From Cavia porcellus (Eukaryota > Chordata > Mammalia > Rodentia > Caviidae): DNA of 64,000 nucleotides. The stretch lies in NCBI RefSeq assembly GCF_034190915.1, contig NW_026947490.1, positions 62,237,494 to 62,301,493 of the forward strand, in the 5' to 3' direction. The notes below the pieces were generated by a model, which did not search any database, was not told the DNA's origin, and was given only the letters and a program-made list of their open reading frames with translations. The translations under genes were made by a program, and so were the position numbers. Of the stretch, positions 20,825 to 31,984 are shown in pieces. How positions within the stretch are numbered: the stretch's first letter is position 1; every line of letters starts with the position of its first letter.

Positions 20825-21411
20825 AACAAAAACAAAACAAAAAACAATGATTACTCTAAGTTAAAGCATGCTGTTGAAGGAGGAATTTGAGACCTTAACC
20901 AGTGGTTTGGCAATGGACCTCCACACCTCAATTGGGTATTGCATGATTGACTGAACCTGACAAGAGATGAATCGGGTTGCTGTGTGGCTGTGAAGGGCAC
21001 CCGTGCTGGCTGCCCTTCCCTAGGCTGACTGTGGAAGGAGGCCCAAAGATGTGGTTCAGTTTTTAAGACAAAGAGGAAAGCAAGCCTGCGTTCCAGTGTT
21101 CAGTTCCAAACAGCTGTTTTGCTTGCAGAATCCCGACCTAAGACGACGATGCTTCAGAGATATGGCCCGCCAAGCATTGCTGTGTGCAGTGCAAGGAACA
21201 AAGGCAGGCCTCTTCAGTCATGGCATTTACAGGGGGACTCATGGTACCCGGAAATGGGAGTCTGAAACCTTACCTGTGTCACCAATGCAGAAATGATGTG
21301 TCCAGTAAGCCTCAGCCACTCTCCTAAAAACTGGAAAAAACAAAAAAAGGAACTCCCTCAATAACATGAAGGAAAGGGATTTATGCAGTGAAGGATGATT
21401 TTGTTCGTGCT
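20825..21411. other. Intergenic stretch, nothing recognised
   Basis: No repeat or exon recognised. Confidence 0.5.
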
Positions 21412-21478
21412 TTTCTTTTTTTTTTTTTTTTTTCAATCAGGACCTCACACCATACCACTGAGCTATATCCCTGGATCA
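21412..21478 (-). repeat. Truncated ID SINE
   Basis: T-run then GGACCTCACACCATACCACTG and GAGCTATATCCCTGG. Confidence 0.65.
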
Positions 21479-22020
21479 CTCTTGATTTGGAAATTTTAAT
21501 TTCTGCCAGTGCTGAATTGCTTCAAAATCTCCTATCCTTTCTAATGTTTCAAAATGAGTCTCTAAGGAAAAGCAGAAGATCCTTAACCTGTGGGTAATCA
21601 CTTGTTTGGGGGAGCCATTCTGCCTATATGCTTGGTACAGAGATTCCCTTATGTTGGGATTATTTTTAGGGAGAAGGGTGTGTTTCCCCTCTTCTTCTTC
21701 TCCTGTGCCCTCCCTTCCCCAGTGTACATTGTAGAGGGAACAGGAGAAGCCTTCTTGCTGTAGATTTACTCTGATAAACCATTTGCTAGCTACCGTCTGA
21801 TCCAGGAGCTTTTTTAGTCTTCACTGATGACGGGAGTTTATTCTGTTTTTCAAAGCCCTGATATAATTTTAGGCAAAGTAACCGAGAGCCTTTTGTTTTG
21901 GTAAATTATTGGGGAAATGGTATTTAAGATGACTCTTTTTTCTCAAAGCATTTTATTTGAGAGTAGAGGTCTTGTTCCCTAACCAGCAAAGCTAAAATGG
22001 AAATTGCAGAAGGCTATTTT
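21479..22020. other. Intergenic stretch, nothing recognised
   Basis: No repeat or exon recognised. Confidence 0.5.
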
Positions 22021-22101
22021 TTGAGCCTGTGATATAACTCAATGGCCTGAGTGTCTGCCTGGCAAGTACAAGGTCCTGAATTCAATTACACACACACACA
22101 C
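22021..22101 (+). repeat. ID SINE with (CA)n tail
   Basis: GAGCCTGTGATATAACTC and CAAGGTCCTGAATTCAATTA, then a short (CA)n. Confidence 0.75.
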
Positions 22102-22330
22102 CCAAAAACCAAAAAACCAGAAAGTGACGCTAAGCCATCACTAAAGATATATCCAGGCACAGAATTAGCACGCATGCTCCAAAATGAGTGGAATTATGGG
22201 CAAAAGCACTACTTTGATTTTCTGTCTAATGATATCAGAGAATGCTGCTAATTTAACATTTTTATTTTAGAACTGATTTGTATTCTGAGTGTTCAGAAAT
22301 GATCAAAAGAGCAACAGCAAACGCATGATA

Positions 22331-22535
22331 TAGTGGTACCTTGGTTCACGAATGCTTTTTGTTTGCAAATAATTTGGTTTGCAAACAGAAGCATTTGGCA
22401 AAAATTTCTTTTTGCATACAAACTCTGAACTGGGTGGCAAATACAACTGCAACCATCTTTCCCCCATGAACACAAACATGGGCATTTTTTGCAAAATTGT
22501 AGAACAAATCAAGCTCATGAATTGAGGTACCATTG
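22331..22535. mobile_element. Short Tc1/mariner-type non-autonomous transposon (MITE)
   Basis: 205 bp with ~23-bp imperfect terminal inverted repeats, each containing GGTACC: left TAGTGGTACCTTGGTTCACG, right the inverse of CAATGGTACCTCAATTCATG. TA dinucleotides flank both ends (22329-22330 and 22536-22537). No transposase frame. Confidence 0.75.
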
Positions 22536-22537
22536 TA

Positions 22538-23120
22538 TTTTGGTCTTCGAAATTTCCTCTGGATGTTATTTGTTCCTAATATGTACAGTTTAGTTTAATC
22601 ACTGATTGCCTTATTCTCTTCCTAGGTCATTTTTCAGATGAAAAACAAATCACTGACTCAGAAGCGCCCATGCCTTCAGAGATATCCACAGGCTGTCACA
22701 GGGTAGAAGAGAGTCCTCAAGTGTCCTGATGAGTAGCAGGGAGCTTGTGTTGCTTATGAAATGGTCAAGTAGCATTTTTTGCAGATTCTTGCTGGGTTCT
22801 GCATGCTGATCTAGAAAAGCTGTTTATTTCCTTATTTGCAGAAGGCAGCTATAACCAGAGCACACTGACACAGCGAGTGGCAGGGCATCACCAGGGACTC
22901 TTGTACCCTCTCCCTCTAGATATTACATCCTAACAAAGTCCTGCTTCTAAGGCTCTGATTCCAGCCTTGGAGTCATCTTGTCCTTCTGGAATTCATTATG
23001 CGGAGCCATGAGCATTCATTCGACAATCATCAGCTGGGCCAGTAGGGCTGGCCTGGAAGCTAGTCTCATACTCTTGGCACCTCAGACTTTGGCATGCAAT
23101 TTGAACTGCCTACTTCCTAT
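22538..23120. other. Intergenic stretch, nothing recognised
   Basis: No repeat or exon recognised; it may include unrecognised 5' parts of the LTR that follows. Confidence 0.45.
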
Positions 23121-23479
23121 TGAGACAGGAGATTAGGGCGTGGCAGAACTGGCTGGGGAAGTAGGCGTGACCTGGTCATTATAAGGGCCCAGCACACACG
23201 CCTAGAACGGTTCCCAAACCCCTAGACACAGATTTCTCCCCAGAACTCAAGTAGGTTTTCCATAGGATGCGCTAGAGGAGTGGGATTGGAGGTCAGGCCA
23301 CCAGGAAAGTTGCCTTTGTGTGTGCTCCTGCTCGGGGTTCACCCTCAGGCTACAGGTTATACCTCTTTTCCTACTTTAGCTTGGCCCACACTCACTCTGC
23401 AGAGTCTGTTTCTTTCCCTACCTTTAATAAAACTTTGCTATAATTTGTGCTTATCCTGACCAATAGTTTGCTCAGGACA
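23121..23479 (+). mobile_element. ERV LTR, family 2
   Basis: Starts TGAGACAGGAGATTAGG and has a TATA-like CATTATAAGGGCC near 23177, an AATAAA at 23426-23431 in CCTTTAATAAAACTTTGC, and a plausible CA end near 23479. Its R/U5 part is also found at 6450-6560. No clear target-site duplication, so the ends are approximate. Confidence 0.6.
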
Positions 23480-23600
23480 GAAAGCACCTAGAAACTACTT
23501 CCAGAAGGAGACTCCAGCATCCCAAAACCCAGTAACACTCTCCCTGGAGTTGCTTTGGTGCTTTTCTTTTTCTTTTTTTTTTTAATAAAATGCAAACTTA

Positions 23601-23706
23601 GGGGCTGGGGATTTAGCTCAGCGGCATAAGCGCCTGCCTTATAAGCAGGCAGTCATGAGTTCGATCCCTGGTACCGATAACAACGAAAAAGACAAATAAA
23701 TAAATA
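23601..23706 (+). repeat. ID SINE, young subfamily, intact target-site duplication
   Basis: Near-consensus forward ID (GGGGCTGGGGATTTAGCTC) with tail GGTACCGATAACAACGAAAA. 14-bp perfect duplication at 23584-23597 and 23707-23720. Confidence 0.95.
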
Positions 23707-23790
23707 AATAAAATGCAAACCTGTAGAATCTTCCCTTCTTCATTCAAGGGAACAAAGGAAAATAATGTTTTTTGACAGTGTTTCTGAAAA

Positions 23791-23897
23791 AAAATTTTTT
23801 TAAGTCTTTTTCCTTTTTATCGGTACCGGGGATCGAACTCACAACTGCCTGCTTGCAAGGCAGGCGCTTATGCCGCAGAGCTAAATCCCCAGCCCCT
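23791..23897 (-). repeat. ID SINE, young subfamily, intact target-site duplication
   Basis: Near-consensus reverse ID; 12-bp duplication GTGTTTCTGAAA at 23778-23789 and 23898-23909. Confidence 0.95.
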
Positions 23898-24238
23898 GTG
23901 TTTCTGAAATTTTAAAGTAGAAGGAAAAAATGATGGTATCCAGAATTCTTTTATTTGCTGAATATGACAAAAGATTCCCTTAACACAGATTCAAGATCCA
24001 CACACAGAACCTCAGTTCATACAGACTGATGACTTCAGGGGTGTTGATCAATACCATCACAGACCTTTCTCATTTGTCATGTTGTGAATTTTGTTGCTTA
24101 GAGGAATTGTGTGTGTGGTATGTGTGGTGTGTGTGTTTAATGTCCATTGTCAGTGTCAGTGCCTGCTTGAGTTAGGAGCATCACATCCCTGGTCCTGTGT
24201 GAGGAGAAGTGTATATAAAGCAACATAAAACGTTAGCT

Positions 24239-24323
24239 CTTTTTTTTTTTTTTGGTGCTGGGGATCGAACTCATGACCACGTTTGTAGTGCAGGCACTTA
24301 CGACGCTGAGCTAAACCCCCAGC
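24239..24323 (-). repeat. ID SINE with target-site duplication
   Basis: Reverse ID; 12-bp duplication at 24227-24238 and 24324-24335 with one mismatch. Confidence 0.9.
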
Positions 24324-24643
24324 AAAACATTAGCTGTCTTAAATTATAGCACAGTGATGGCGAACCTGTTAGAACTTTCAGTGATACAAACAACCTGCTC
24401 TGGCACACGTGTGATAGGTCACCACCCCTGTACAGACCAATGTTAATTGTTCTCACAACTGGATTTTTCCCCCCTAAAAATCACAATTTTTTTTTCATTT
24501 AGTAGAACAATGCTAGCCAAAGCCAGTTTGACACAGAAGAAATGTCAGACTGATGAAACATATGCAGCCTATTTTAAATCCAAATTCTGAACCCTTTTGA
24601 GGAACAATATAACATATTTTACATGCCAAAAAGAAATCTACAG

Positions 24644-24797
24644 TCAAGTGGGATGGCACACTTCTGTAATCCCAGCACTTGAGAGGCTGAGGCAGGAAGA
24701 TCATTGCAAGTTCAGGACCAGCCTGGGCTATAAAGTAAGTTCAAGGCCAGCCTGAACTGCATAGCAAGATCTTGTTTCAAAAAGGCAAAAAAAGAAA
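24644..24797 (+). repeat. B1 SINE
   Basis: Full-length forward B1 with internal duplication (GACCAGCCTGGGCTATAAAG, AAGGCCAGCCTGAACTGC); flanks share AAGAAATCT. Confidence 0.9.
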
Positions 24798-25017
24798 AAA
24801 GAAATCTGTCTTTTCTTTCAGATCTATTAGTATTTGTTTTACATATTTAGATGGCCTAATGTTAGTTGTGTGTGTATTTATAACTGTTACATTCTTTTGG
24901 TAATTTGACCCATTTAGCATTATATAATGGCATTTGTTATTTCTTTTTGTGGTTTTTAAATAAAATCTATTTTTATATAGGTATAACTAACTCTTCCCTT
25001 TTTTATTTTTGAGGAGA

Positions 25018-25320
25018 ATAAAGCCAAACAAAGTATAACAGAATAAAGCCAGTCAGAACAAAGAAAGTGATACAGGACTTCAAAATAAGATAATAGGAAA
25101 TCAACAATGGTTACCACATTACATCTTGTTATCTTCAAAACAGCTGCCCATACCACCAGACATCATAAAATTAAACAAAACAAAATGGAATAAATCCAAA
25201 CCAAACCAAACAATGAGAACAATACAGGACTTCAAAACAAGATAATAGGAAATTAACAGTGGCTACCATCATGCCTCTTCTCATCCTCTAAACAACTATT
25301 CAGACTACCTATTTTAGACC
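25018..25320. repeat. Two-copy tandem duplication, unit ~152 bp
   Basis: TACAGGACTTCAAAATAAG at 25071 recurs as TACAGGACTTCAAAACAAG at 25223. Similarity continues on both sides (GATAATAGGAAAT..., GAATAAA...CC). Confidence 0.8.
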
Positions 25321-25625
25321 TGCAAAGTCGATTGAACTGAGCATGGTTTGTTTACCTCTGTTGCTATCATCTCGGCCTGTGTTCCTCCAAATCAGCTGTT
25401 GCTTATGGTGTGTGTGTGTGTGGCTCTTCTCTCCTGGCCCACAGGACCTGCTGGATCCTGATTCTCCTCCAGCTGTGTGTCTTCTGCTGGCTCAAGGGGG
25501 TCGGGCTCTCAGATTCCTGGTTCTTGCCCTGCCAGTGTGACTGCTGCTGACTCACGGTGGGAGGAGAACAACATGGTGTGGCTTCCTCCTTCTTAGTTTT
25601 TTACTAATTTTTTTTTTTTTACCTT
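25321..25625. other. Intergenic stretch, nothing recognised
   Basis: A short GT run near 25411; no exon or SINE seen. Confidence 0.5.
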
Positions 25626-25780
25626 TTTGAGACAGGGTTTCATTATTCAGTTCAAAATAATGCTTTTTGGGCTGACCTTGAATTCACTTTATGGCCCAGG
25701 CTGGCTTGGAACTCCCAGTGATCCTCCTGCATTATGGCTCCTGAGTGTTGGCATGATAGGCATGTGACACCACACCTTTT
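25626..25780 (-). repeat. B1 SINE with small insertion
   Basis: Reverse B1 from TTTTTGAGACAGGGTTTC to GGCATGATAGGCATGTGAC. Confidence 0.8.
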
Positions 25781-25837
25781 ATTGCCACTTGTATGAAATG
25801 TTTTTCTCCATTCCTTCACTTTATGTCTGTCTTTTTT

Positions 25838-26280
25838 ACATATTTTATTTAGAAGTGCTTATACCAGTGCAGTGAAACTAAACTTTAGAGATAGGGGATG
25901 TCATTAGTTTAGATATCATCAGTTTATTATAAAGGAGACATGGGAATTATTTACATGATGAAAGAGTGCAGAGCTTCAGTGGAATGGGCAGAGTAGTGTG
26001 ATATCATTTCAACAATGATTTGCTTCACTCTACATATTTTCCCAGAATGTCACCATCTCTAAATAAAAGCTAGTCCTTGTCCTCTAGAACTGCAATGGAG
26101 CCTCCATGTTCTGGAAGAACTTTGTCTCCAACTTCCACACTGGCATTAGATTGTTGGGGCACAATTATCATGTAAGAGCACATTTATAAAATAGCAAACT
26201 TAGAGGTATTTCATGATACAAATTAAAGAGCATTTAGAGGTCTCTCACCAAGTTTCTGCTGCTGAATTCAGTTGACCTTG
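25838..26280 (-). pseudogene. HSPE1: Processed pseudogene of HSPE1 (mitochondrial chaperonin-10)
   Basis: HSPE1 is the 10-kDa co-chaperonin that caps HSP60 in the mitochondrial matrix. Read on the - strand, about 26150 down to 26025 encodes a match to its C-terminal third: VGDKVLPEHGG, then IAVLEDKD, a premature stop TAG (26070-26072) where the family has Tyr, then LFRDGDILGKYVE and the normal stop (TGA, 26025-26027). One Leu codon is missing relative to the family motif. The following ~185 bp match the HSPE1 3'UTR as I recall it, down to a terminal AATAAAATATG, and no introns interrupt. That marks a retrocopy. The 5' half is badly decayed; only a short SAAET patch (26251-26265) is recognisable. 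Not expected to make protein. Confidence 0.88.
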
Positions 26281-26343
26281 ACAGCTGCCTGAAATCAAGC
26301 TGCACACCTCTGATAAGCACTGAGTCAGTAATTATCTATACCT

Positions 26344-26465
26344 TGCTGGGGGTTTAGCTTGGTGGCAAATTGCCTGCTTGGCAAGTGTGAGGTCATGAGT
26401 TCGATTCCCAGTACAGAGGGGGAGGGAGAGGAGAATGGAGAGGAGGGGGAGGGGCAGGAGGAAAA
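26344..26465 (+). repeat. ID SINE with purine-rich (GGGGA)n-like tail
   Basis: Forward ID (GGGGGTTTAGCTTGGTGGC, GAGGTCATGAGTTCGATTCC), then about 50 bp of pure G/A sequence from 26415. Confidence 0.8.
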
Positions 26466-27163
26466 AATGGCTATATCTTAAGGCTCGACCCTGGGCCTTT
26501 AGCAGGACAACTGTAGCTGTACTCATCCTGTAAGAGCCCCTTCCCCCAGAGTGCTTCTATTATTATGATAAACAATCCTCAGTTTCAGTGCATCTGTTCA
26601 AGACTAGTGTGCCCAGCAATATGTGACTCACTGCATATAACCAGTTATATAACAGCCACTTGCTTTGCATGTCCCACTTCTAAATGCTCTATAAACTGAA
26701 CTCTTTGTGAACCCAGTGCTGTTGCCTTTGGGAATGATCTCAAAACGGTCCATTGGCATAAAGATTAAAGGTTGCCTTCGCATCTCCTTGGTGCTAAGAG
26801 TCTTCCTTTTGGTTTGACTTGGGAAGTTTCCCCAACATAATCTCTCCACCTTTTCCCTTTGAGCCCAATCCCACAGCTACCATGTTGTCTGTAGTACTTG
26901 GCCTTAAGGTTTTTCTGGAAGCATAATGCCTCTTTTGGTGACAGTTGCAGTTATGCTCCTTTCAAACAACACTCAACAGTGGGCAAAACTTCCACAGAGC
27001 CTGCCCTGCCAGGGGCTCCTGCTCTGCAGCCCATACTCTGCTAGGTGCTGCTGTAGAGAGAAACCTGTTCTGTCTGTGTCTTTAGAGGTAAAGTGGGTGA
27101 GGGTCTTACAGGCTTCCTTCGTGCAACATTTAGTTAGTTTTCTAGTCTAATCCACTCAGCCGC
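26466..27163. other. Intergenic stretch, nothing recognised
   Basis: No SINE, LTR or exon recognised. Confidence 0.5.
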
Positions 27164-27261
27164 ATTATTTTATTTATTTATTTATTTTGGTACTGGGGAT
27201 TGAGCTCACGACCTCATGGTTGCCAGACAGGCACTTGTGCCGCTGAGCTAAACCCCCAGTG
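27164..27261 (-). repeat. ID SINE with target-site duplication
   Basis: Reverse ID with (TTTA)n start; 11-bp duplication CACTCAGCCGC/CACTCAGCCAC at 27153-27163 and 27262-27272. Confidence 0.9.
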
Positions 27262-27295
27262 CACTCAGCCACTTTAATAAAAATGCTTTGCTTTT

Positions 27296-27375
27296 CTTTT
27301 TTTCTAGCGGTGCTAGGGATTGAACTCAGATCCTCCTGCATGCTAGGGAAGCCCCCTACATTCCCACTGCACTAT
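27296..27375 (-). repeat. Degenerate ID SINE
   Basis: Reverse ID: GGTGCTAGGGATTGAACTC, GCATGCTAGGGAAGC. Confidence 0.7.
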
Positions 27376-28383
27376 GTTTTTTGATGAAAAAATTTAGTCC
27401 CTTTGTATTCAAGAAGATTATATATTTTTTCTTTTAAACTAATACATAGTTATACATTTCTGTGTTTATAAATGTGATAAGTTAATACATATATACAATG
27501 TGTAGTCATCAAATTAGAAGAACTAGCATTCCCATCTCCTTGGCATTGTGTTTGGAGACGGTTAGGATTGGATGCGGAATTCCAGTTCCCTGTGCTCTCT
27601 CCTTGCAGATAGGCCACCAGGATGTGAGCTGTTTTATGCCTGACCTTTGCAGCATACTTCCCCAGTTGGAGCTGGCCACCTGTGGACTGAAAATAAACTT
27701 CTCTAAATTGCAGTGTTGGGGACCAGGTCCCTGTGACTAAGAAAGAGACTTAAAACTTCACTCTCCTGGTTCTTCACAAAATGTGTACTGCAGTGAGCTG
27801 TGGTGCTGGGTGTAGCAGTCCCTTACCTGTGCGGGAGCACACAACTTGCTTAACTGAGCTGATTGGGCTTTGGTGACCGTAGACCAGCATCCCTCTCTCT
27901 GTCTTCCTAGACTCTCAAGGTAATTACTAACCAGGAAGGACTGACTGTTGCCCTTTTGTTTACTCTTCCCTTGTTTTCCTTCCTTTCTTGCTATCTTTGG
28001 CAATTAAGTGATATGCTTTAATTCTTACCTTTTTCTCTTGTCTACCACATAGTAGATATTTCTGCTCTGTGATTACAAGAGATTTTTAAAAACTAATAAC
28101 AATTTAATGTTGATACCATAAAAATTCTATACTTTACAAATTTAATGTCATGATTTACATACTTTTATACTCCATATCCCTTAACAAATTAACTATGACT
28201 ATTTTGCATAGATTTGCCCTTTGATCTTTCTACTAAAGTTGTGGGAGTGTGGTGAATTCATAACTGGTGGTCAGCTTGTAACAGCAGCTGAACTGAGTCG
28301 GTGAAGTGCTGCTTATGGAGGGCCCACCTGAGGATTGTTACCACCAACATAAGAGGGAGGACTGGAGGAGACCATGGTGTTGA
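27376..28383. other. AT-rich stretch with a possible MaLR LTR remnant
   Basis: 27520-27735 may be a decayed MaLR LTR (CCAGGATGTGAGCTGTTTT, GTGGACTGAAAATAAACTTC). I see nothing else. Confidence 0.35.
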
Positions 28384-28725
28384 TTGTCCTGTCACTGTTG
28401 GCTCTCCTGGAGGAGCTTGTTGAGCTTCTTTCCTGATATGAACTTGGCTGTTCTCATCATCAGAGGAGCTTGGGACCTTGTTGTTGCTGTGAATGGCTGC
28501 GGTTCACTTTGGGGGAGCTCTGGTCCTTGCTTTGAGCATCACTTCCTAGCTCTGGAGGGGAAGATGTGTGCTATTCAATCTCCTGGAGAAGCTTGTCATG
28601 CTGGCTTCCTGATATGAACTCAATTGTTCTCATTGTTGGAGGAGCCCAGGACCTTGTCATGGAAGATGGCTATGATACTTTTCAGAGGAACTCTGGTCCT
28701 TTTGAGCATCATTTCCTGGCTCCAA
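28384..28725. repeat. Imperfect two-copy tandem repeat, unit ~177 bp
   Basis: TTCCTGATATGAACTTGGC near 28430 recurs as TTCCTGATATGAACTCAAT near 28607. Further shared blocks are GGAGCTTGGGACCTTGTTG / GGAGCCCAGGACCTTGTCA and TCTGGTCCTT...GAGCATCA. Confidence 0.8.
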
Positions 28726-28727
28726 TG

Positions 28728-29062
28728 TGAAAGGTTCTTGCCCTAGTATAAATTACTGTACAATTATGGCGGTGGTCTAACATGGCGGAAGGCCAAGTGG
28801 GAACGCTTACCACTTCCTCCTTCTTCAGCCCTAATTGCAACTCCCCTTCCTGTTTGCATGCATAGAGAATTCCAATCGGTTCCTCACACATCATCAATAT
28901 CTACCCCATGCACCACTTCCAGACGTTATGTAACCCTCTGCTTCTGCATCTGGTCAAAGGAGACAGCCCAGCTGCCATGGGTTGTGTGCTCCTTCCCATG
29001 TCTTCAATAAGCCTGTTCATTTTGTACTTTTTGGTTCTCTATTGCACCAGAATATTCTAACA
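28728..29062 (+). mobile_element. LTR-like element, family 3 copy A
   Basis: About 335 bp, TG...CA (starts TGAAAGGTTCTTGCCC, ends ATATTCTAACA). A poly(A)-signal-like AATAAG and TGTTCATTTTGTAC precede the end. The first ~165 bp recur at 34439-34601. No clear target-site duplication. Confidence 0.6.
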
Positions 29063-29179
29063 TAGTGTAGAACTCTCAGCCTGCTGGCACAGATCATTCA
29101 CCCCGCTGCCACAGACTTTCTAGCTTCCTCTGATCTTTGGGCCTTCCCAGTGCAGATCTGTGAAACAGACTTGCCTGAG

Positions 29180-29250
29180 ACAGTGTCATGAGCTTTGGGC
29201 CTCCAGCTGGATCTGTGGGGGGCATTGTCATGGGCTTTAGGTCTTCAGCT
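29180..29250. repeat. Short tandem duplication, unit ~42 bp
   Basis: TGTCATGAGCTTTGGGCCTC at 29184 and TGTCATGGGCTTTAGGTCTT at 29226, both followed by CAGCTG. Confidence 0.75.
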
Positions 29251-29275
29251 GTGTTACTCGCTGCTGAGTTGGAAC

Positions 29276-29887
29276 TGTTATAGGCAATCAGACAGGGCTG
29301 GGCCCTCAAAGGAATCAGTGCAAAAGACCAGGTCCCTTGCAACCTTGGAGGAGACAGATACCTCCTGCTTTGAGCCAGATCTCAAGACAAAAGGCAAAAC
29401 AAATGCATCCATACCCTGAATATGAACATCAGAGATTGATATTCTAAATAGGTATGGATCACCTTGATGAAGCCAGGAGCACCATCCCAGTGCTCTAAAG
29501 GAGGAGTCACTACTCTTTAAGCACGCCCACTTGATACATGACTCGCTCCCCCATTTGTCCCCGATTTGGTCAATTTTACCTGAGCAGTTAATATTATTGG
29601 TTGATCCTAGTTCTGTCCCACCTTATACCCACCTTGTGAGTTCCTATGTTTCCCCAATCTTGGACCTGTCTCACCTCATGGTTTTACTCTATAAAAGTCT
29701 TCAGAAAGGACAGAGTTTTTGGTAACTCACTCAAGACCCCTTTTGTCTCTCTCTCAGACACAAGCTTTCTCTCAAAAATTATATTCTGTTCTTAATCTTC
29801 ATTGTTCCTAAAATTCATTCTTTGATTTTAGAGAACAGGAACTCTTACTGGATATCTAGTAGGTTGGGAGTTTCATTCCCCTATGTC
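29276..29887 (+). mobile_element. ERV LTR, family 1 copy B
   Basis: Starts TGTTATAGGC and is collinear with copy A at 19972. Unlike copy A it keeps a canonical TATA box (TATAAAAG, 29690-29697) after TTTTACTC. Its 3' end is less clear than copy A's; a PBS-like degenerate stretch may lie at 29903-29920. Confidence 0.75.
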
Positions 29888-30147
29888 TGCTGGACTCTTG
29901 CAGGAGGACTCACCAGGGATCCAGGCCTTCAGCTAGATTCTTTGGTTCTATAGTGTGTGGATAGATTTCTTGCACTTTTTTTTGGTATTTGACTTTTGGG
30001 TGACTATTATAAAATATGTCCTGTATTGTTTTTTCTGGCAAACACTGACTACAACAAAGAGATTTAAGCATGAAAATTATAGAGTATTCTGATTTTCACT
30101 GTTCTTATTTTACGTATGAGTTTTTTTGTTTTGTTTTGTTTTGTTTT

Positions 30148-30285
30148 TGAGATGGGGTCTCGCTATGCAGTTCAGGCTGGCCTTGAGCTCACTTTGAAGC
30201 CCAGGCTGGTCTTGAACTTGCAATGATCCTCCCACCTCAGCCTCCTGCGTGCTGGGATTACAGGTGTGAGCCACCGTGCCTGTTT
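30148..30285 (-). repeat. B1 SINE
   Basis: Reverse full-length B1 with internal duplication, preceded by a (TTTTG)n tail. Confidence 0.9.
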
Positions 30286-30597
30286 TCCCTATAGTTTCTT
30301 AATTTTTATTTTTTGATGGTAATCAACACCCTCATCTTTTGTTTGCGCTATCACTCCTTCATCTCTGAAGGAAGACTTTAATGCCCACAGTGTTACACTG
30401 GACTTTCTTTTCCGTTAGCACCTTGACAACACCCTCCTGTTCCTCCCAGCTAGTTAAGGCTCTGCTGAGAAGTCTGTCCCCTCCACAGGACTCTCTTGTT
30501 TCCATTGTTTCTTTCCTCTCTCTGCAGTTTAGATTCTTCCTTTGACAATTTGATAATATTATGTTGGGGTAGTCTTATTCAAAGCTAATCTAATTAA

Positions 30598-30693
30598 GGG
30601 GCTGGGGATTTAGCTCAGCAGGCATAAACGCCTGCCTTGTAAGCAAGGAGTCATGAGTTCAATCCCCAGTACCGAAAAAAGAAAAGAAAAAAA
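30598..30693 (+). repeat. ID SINE with intact target-site duplication
   Basis: Forward ID; 16-bp duplication at 30581-30596 and 30694-30709 with one mismatch. Confidence 0.93.
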
Positions 30694-31984
30694 AAAGTTA
30701 ATCTAATTAGAGACGTTTGTACTTCCTGTTTCTGGATATTTATGTCTTTCTTCAAATTCTACTATTATTTCTTTAAATGAGCTTTCTAGCTACATTTCTT
30801 TTCTTCGTGCATTTTAGGAATTCAAATATATGCTGTTTTGGTTTTACCCCACAAACTTTCAAGCTTACTGTACTTTACACTTGGCTATTTTTCTCTTACT
30901 ATGTATTTTTAAGTAAACCATCATAAATGCTGTCTTCTGATTCATTCATTCATTCACTCATCATATTTTTCAGGTCCAGAGTATCTGCTTGATTTTTTAA
31001 AAAATTTCAATTGCATTAAATTTTTAAAAATTTTTGTAGATCTTCTGATTTCACTGAATTGGTTCTCCATATTGTCTTGAATTTCATTGTGTCTTTAAAT
31101 GAGTTATTTTGAATTCTTTTTCAGGCAGTTGATATATCCCCTTTTTTGAGTTAACTACTGGGAGATTATTATTTTCTTTGATTTGTCATGTTTCTAAGTG
31201 CATTATGATAATGTCTGTTTCCTTGAAGAAGTACTGAATTCTTACCATATTCACAAATTGGCTTTGAGAAGCCTCACAGAATCTGGTCTGAGATGTGTCT
31301 TACCGGTCAGACCTTCCAGCGGTTCTGGGCTGGCCCCTGCCGTGTTCCTGGGGTAGGCTTGGAAGGGGCCAGCCTGGCACTTTATCTGTTGAGATGACCT
31401 GAGACCTGGCTCAGGAGGTGGCCTGTGGAGTGGGTATGCAGAGACAAAAGAAGCAAGGTTGCAGGATGCACAGGTCTGTAGAATGGGCCTGGAGTCTGTG
31501 TATGTGGGTCCACAGGGGCTGGCCTGGCACTGGGCTGATCCTTGAGCTTCCCTCTGCCAGGGCTGGCCAAAAACAGGTAGCAGCCTGGCACCTGAGACTA
31601 TTAATGTGGGTGGGCAGTGGGGTCCTGCCTGAATCCTGAGCCTGCAGGTCCCACCTGGGTCCAAGATCTGCAAGAGTAGGCTTGGCCACAAGTCTGCAGG
31701 AGCATGAGACTGCAGAGGCTGGCCTGGAGTGCTGCAGAGGCTTCCTGACACTGTGGAGACCAGGAGGCTGTCTCAAAGCTCCTCTTAGCTGCTCAAGGCA
31801 AGAGGTGCCAGCCTGGTACTGGGGCAGGCCTCGAGCCTAGGACTACAGGGGTGGCTTGGCACAATCAGTTTGGACTGAGATGTACTTAGCAGCTGAGTAC
31901 ATGGGTGCTAACCTGATTATTGGGCTCTGGAGACTCACATGGGGTCGGGACTGAGACTGAGGCCCAGGGCCATGGAGACTAGCC

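Larger units (their letters stand above)
29930..31984 (-). mobile_element. Old L1/HAL1-like LINE remnant (5'UTR-ORF1 region)
   Basis: Read on the - strand, about 31080-31240 shows ORF1-start-like sequence (+ strand landmark TTATTTTGAATTCTTTTTC). The GC-rich 31260-31984 with its recurring GGCCTGG/GCCTGGCAC motif would be the 5'UTR. Long open frames at 31250-31776 come from this GC-rich part. SINEs at 30148 and 30598 are inserted in it. Family assignment is approximate. Confidence 0.5.

Noticed and set aside
31250..31776. Open frames of 121-166 codons on the - strand
   Set aside because: They lie in the GC-rich LINE 5'UTR-like repeat with recurring GGCCTGG motifs and encode low-complexity sequence.
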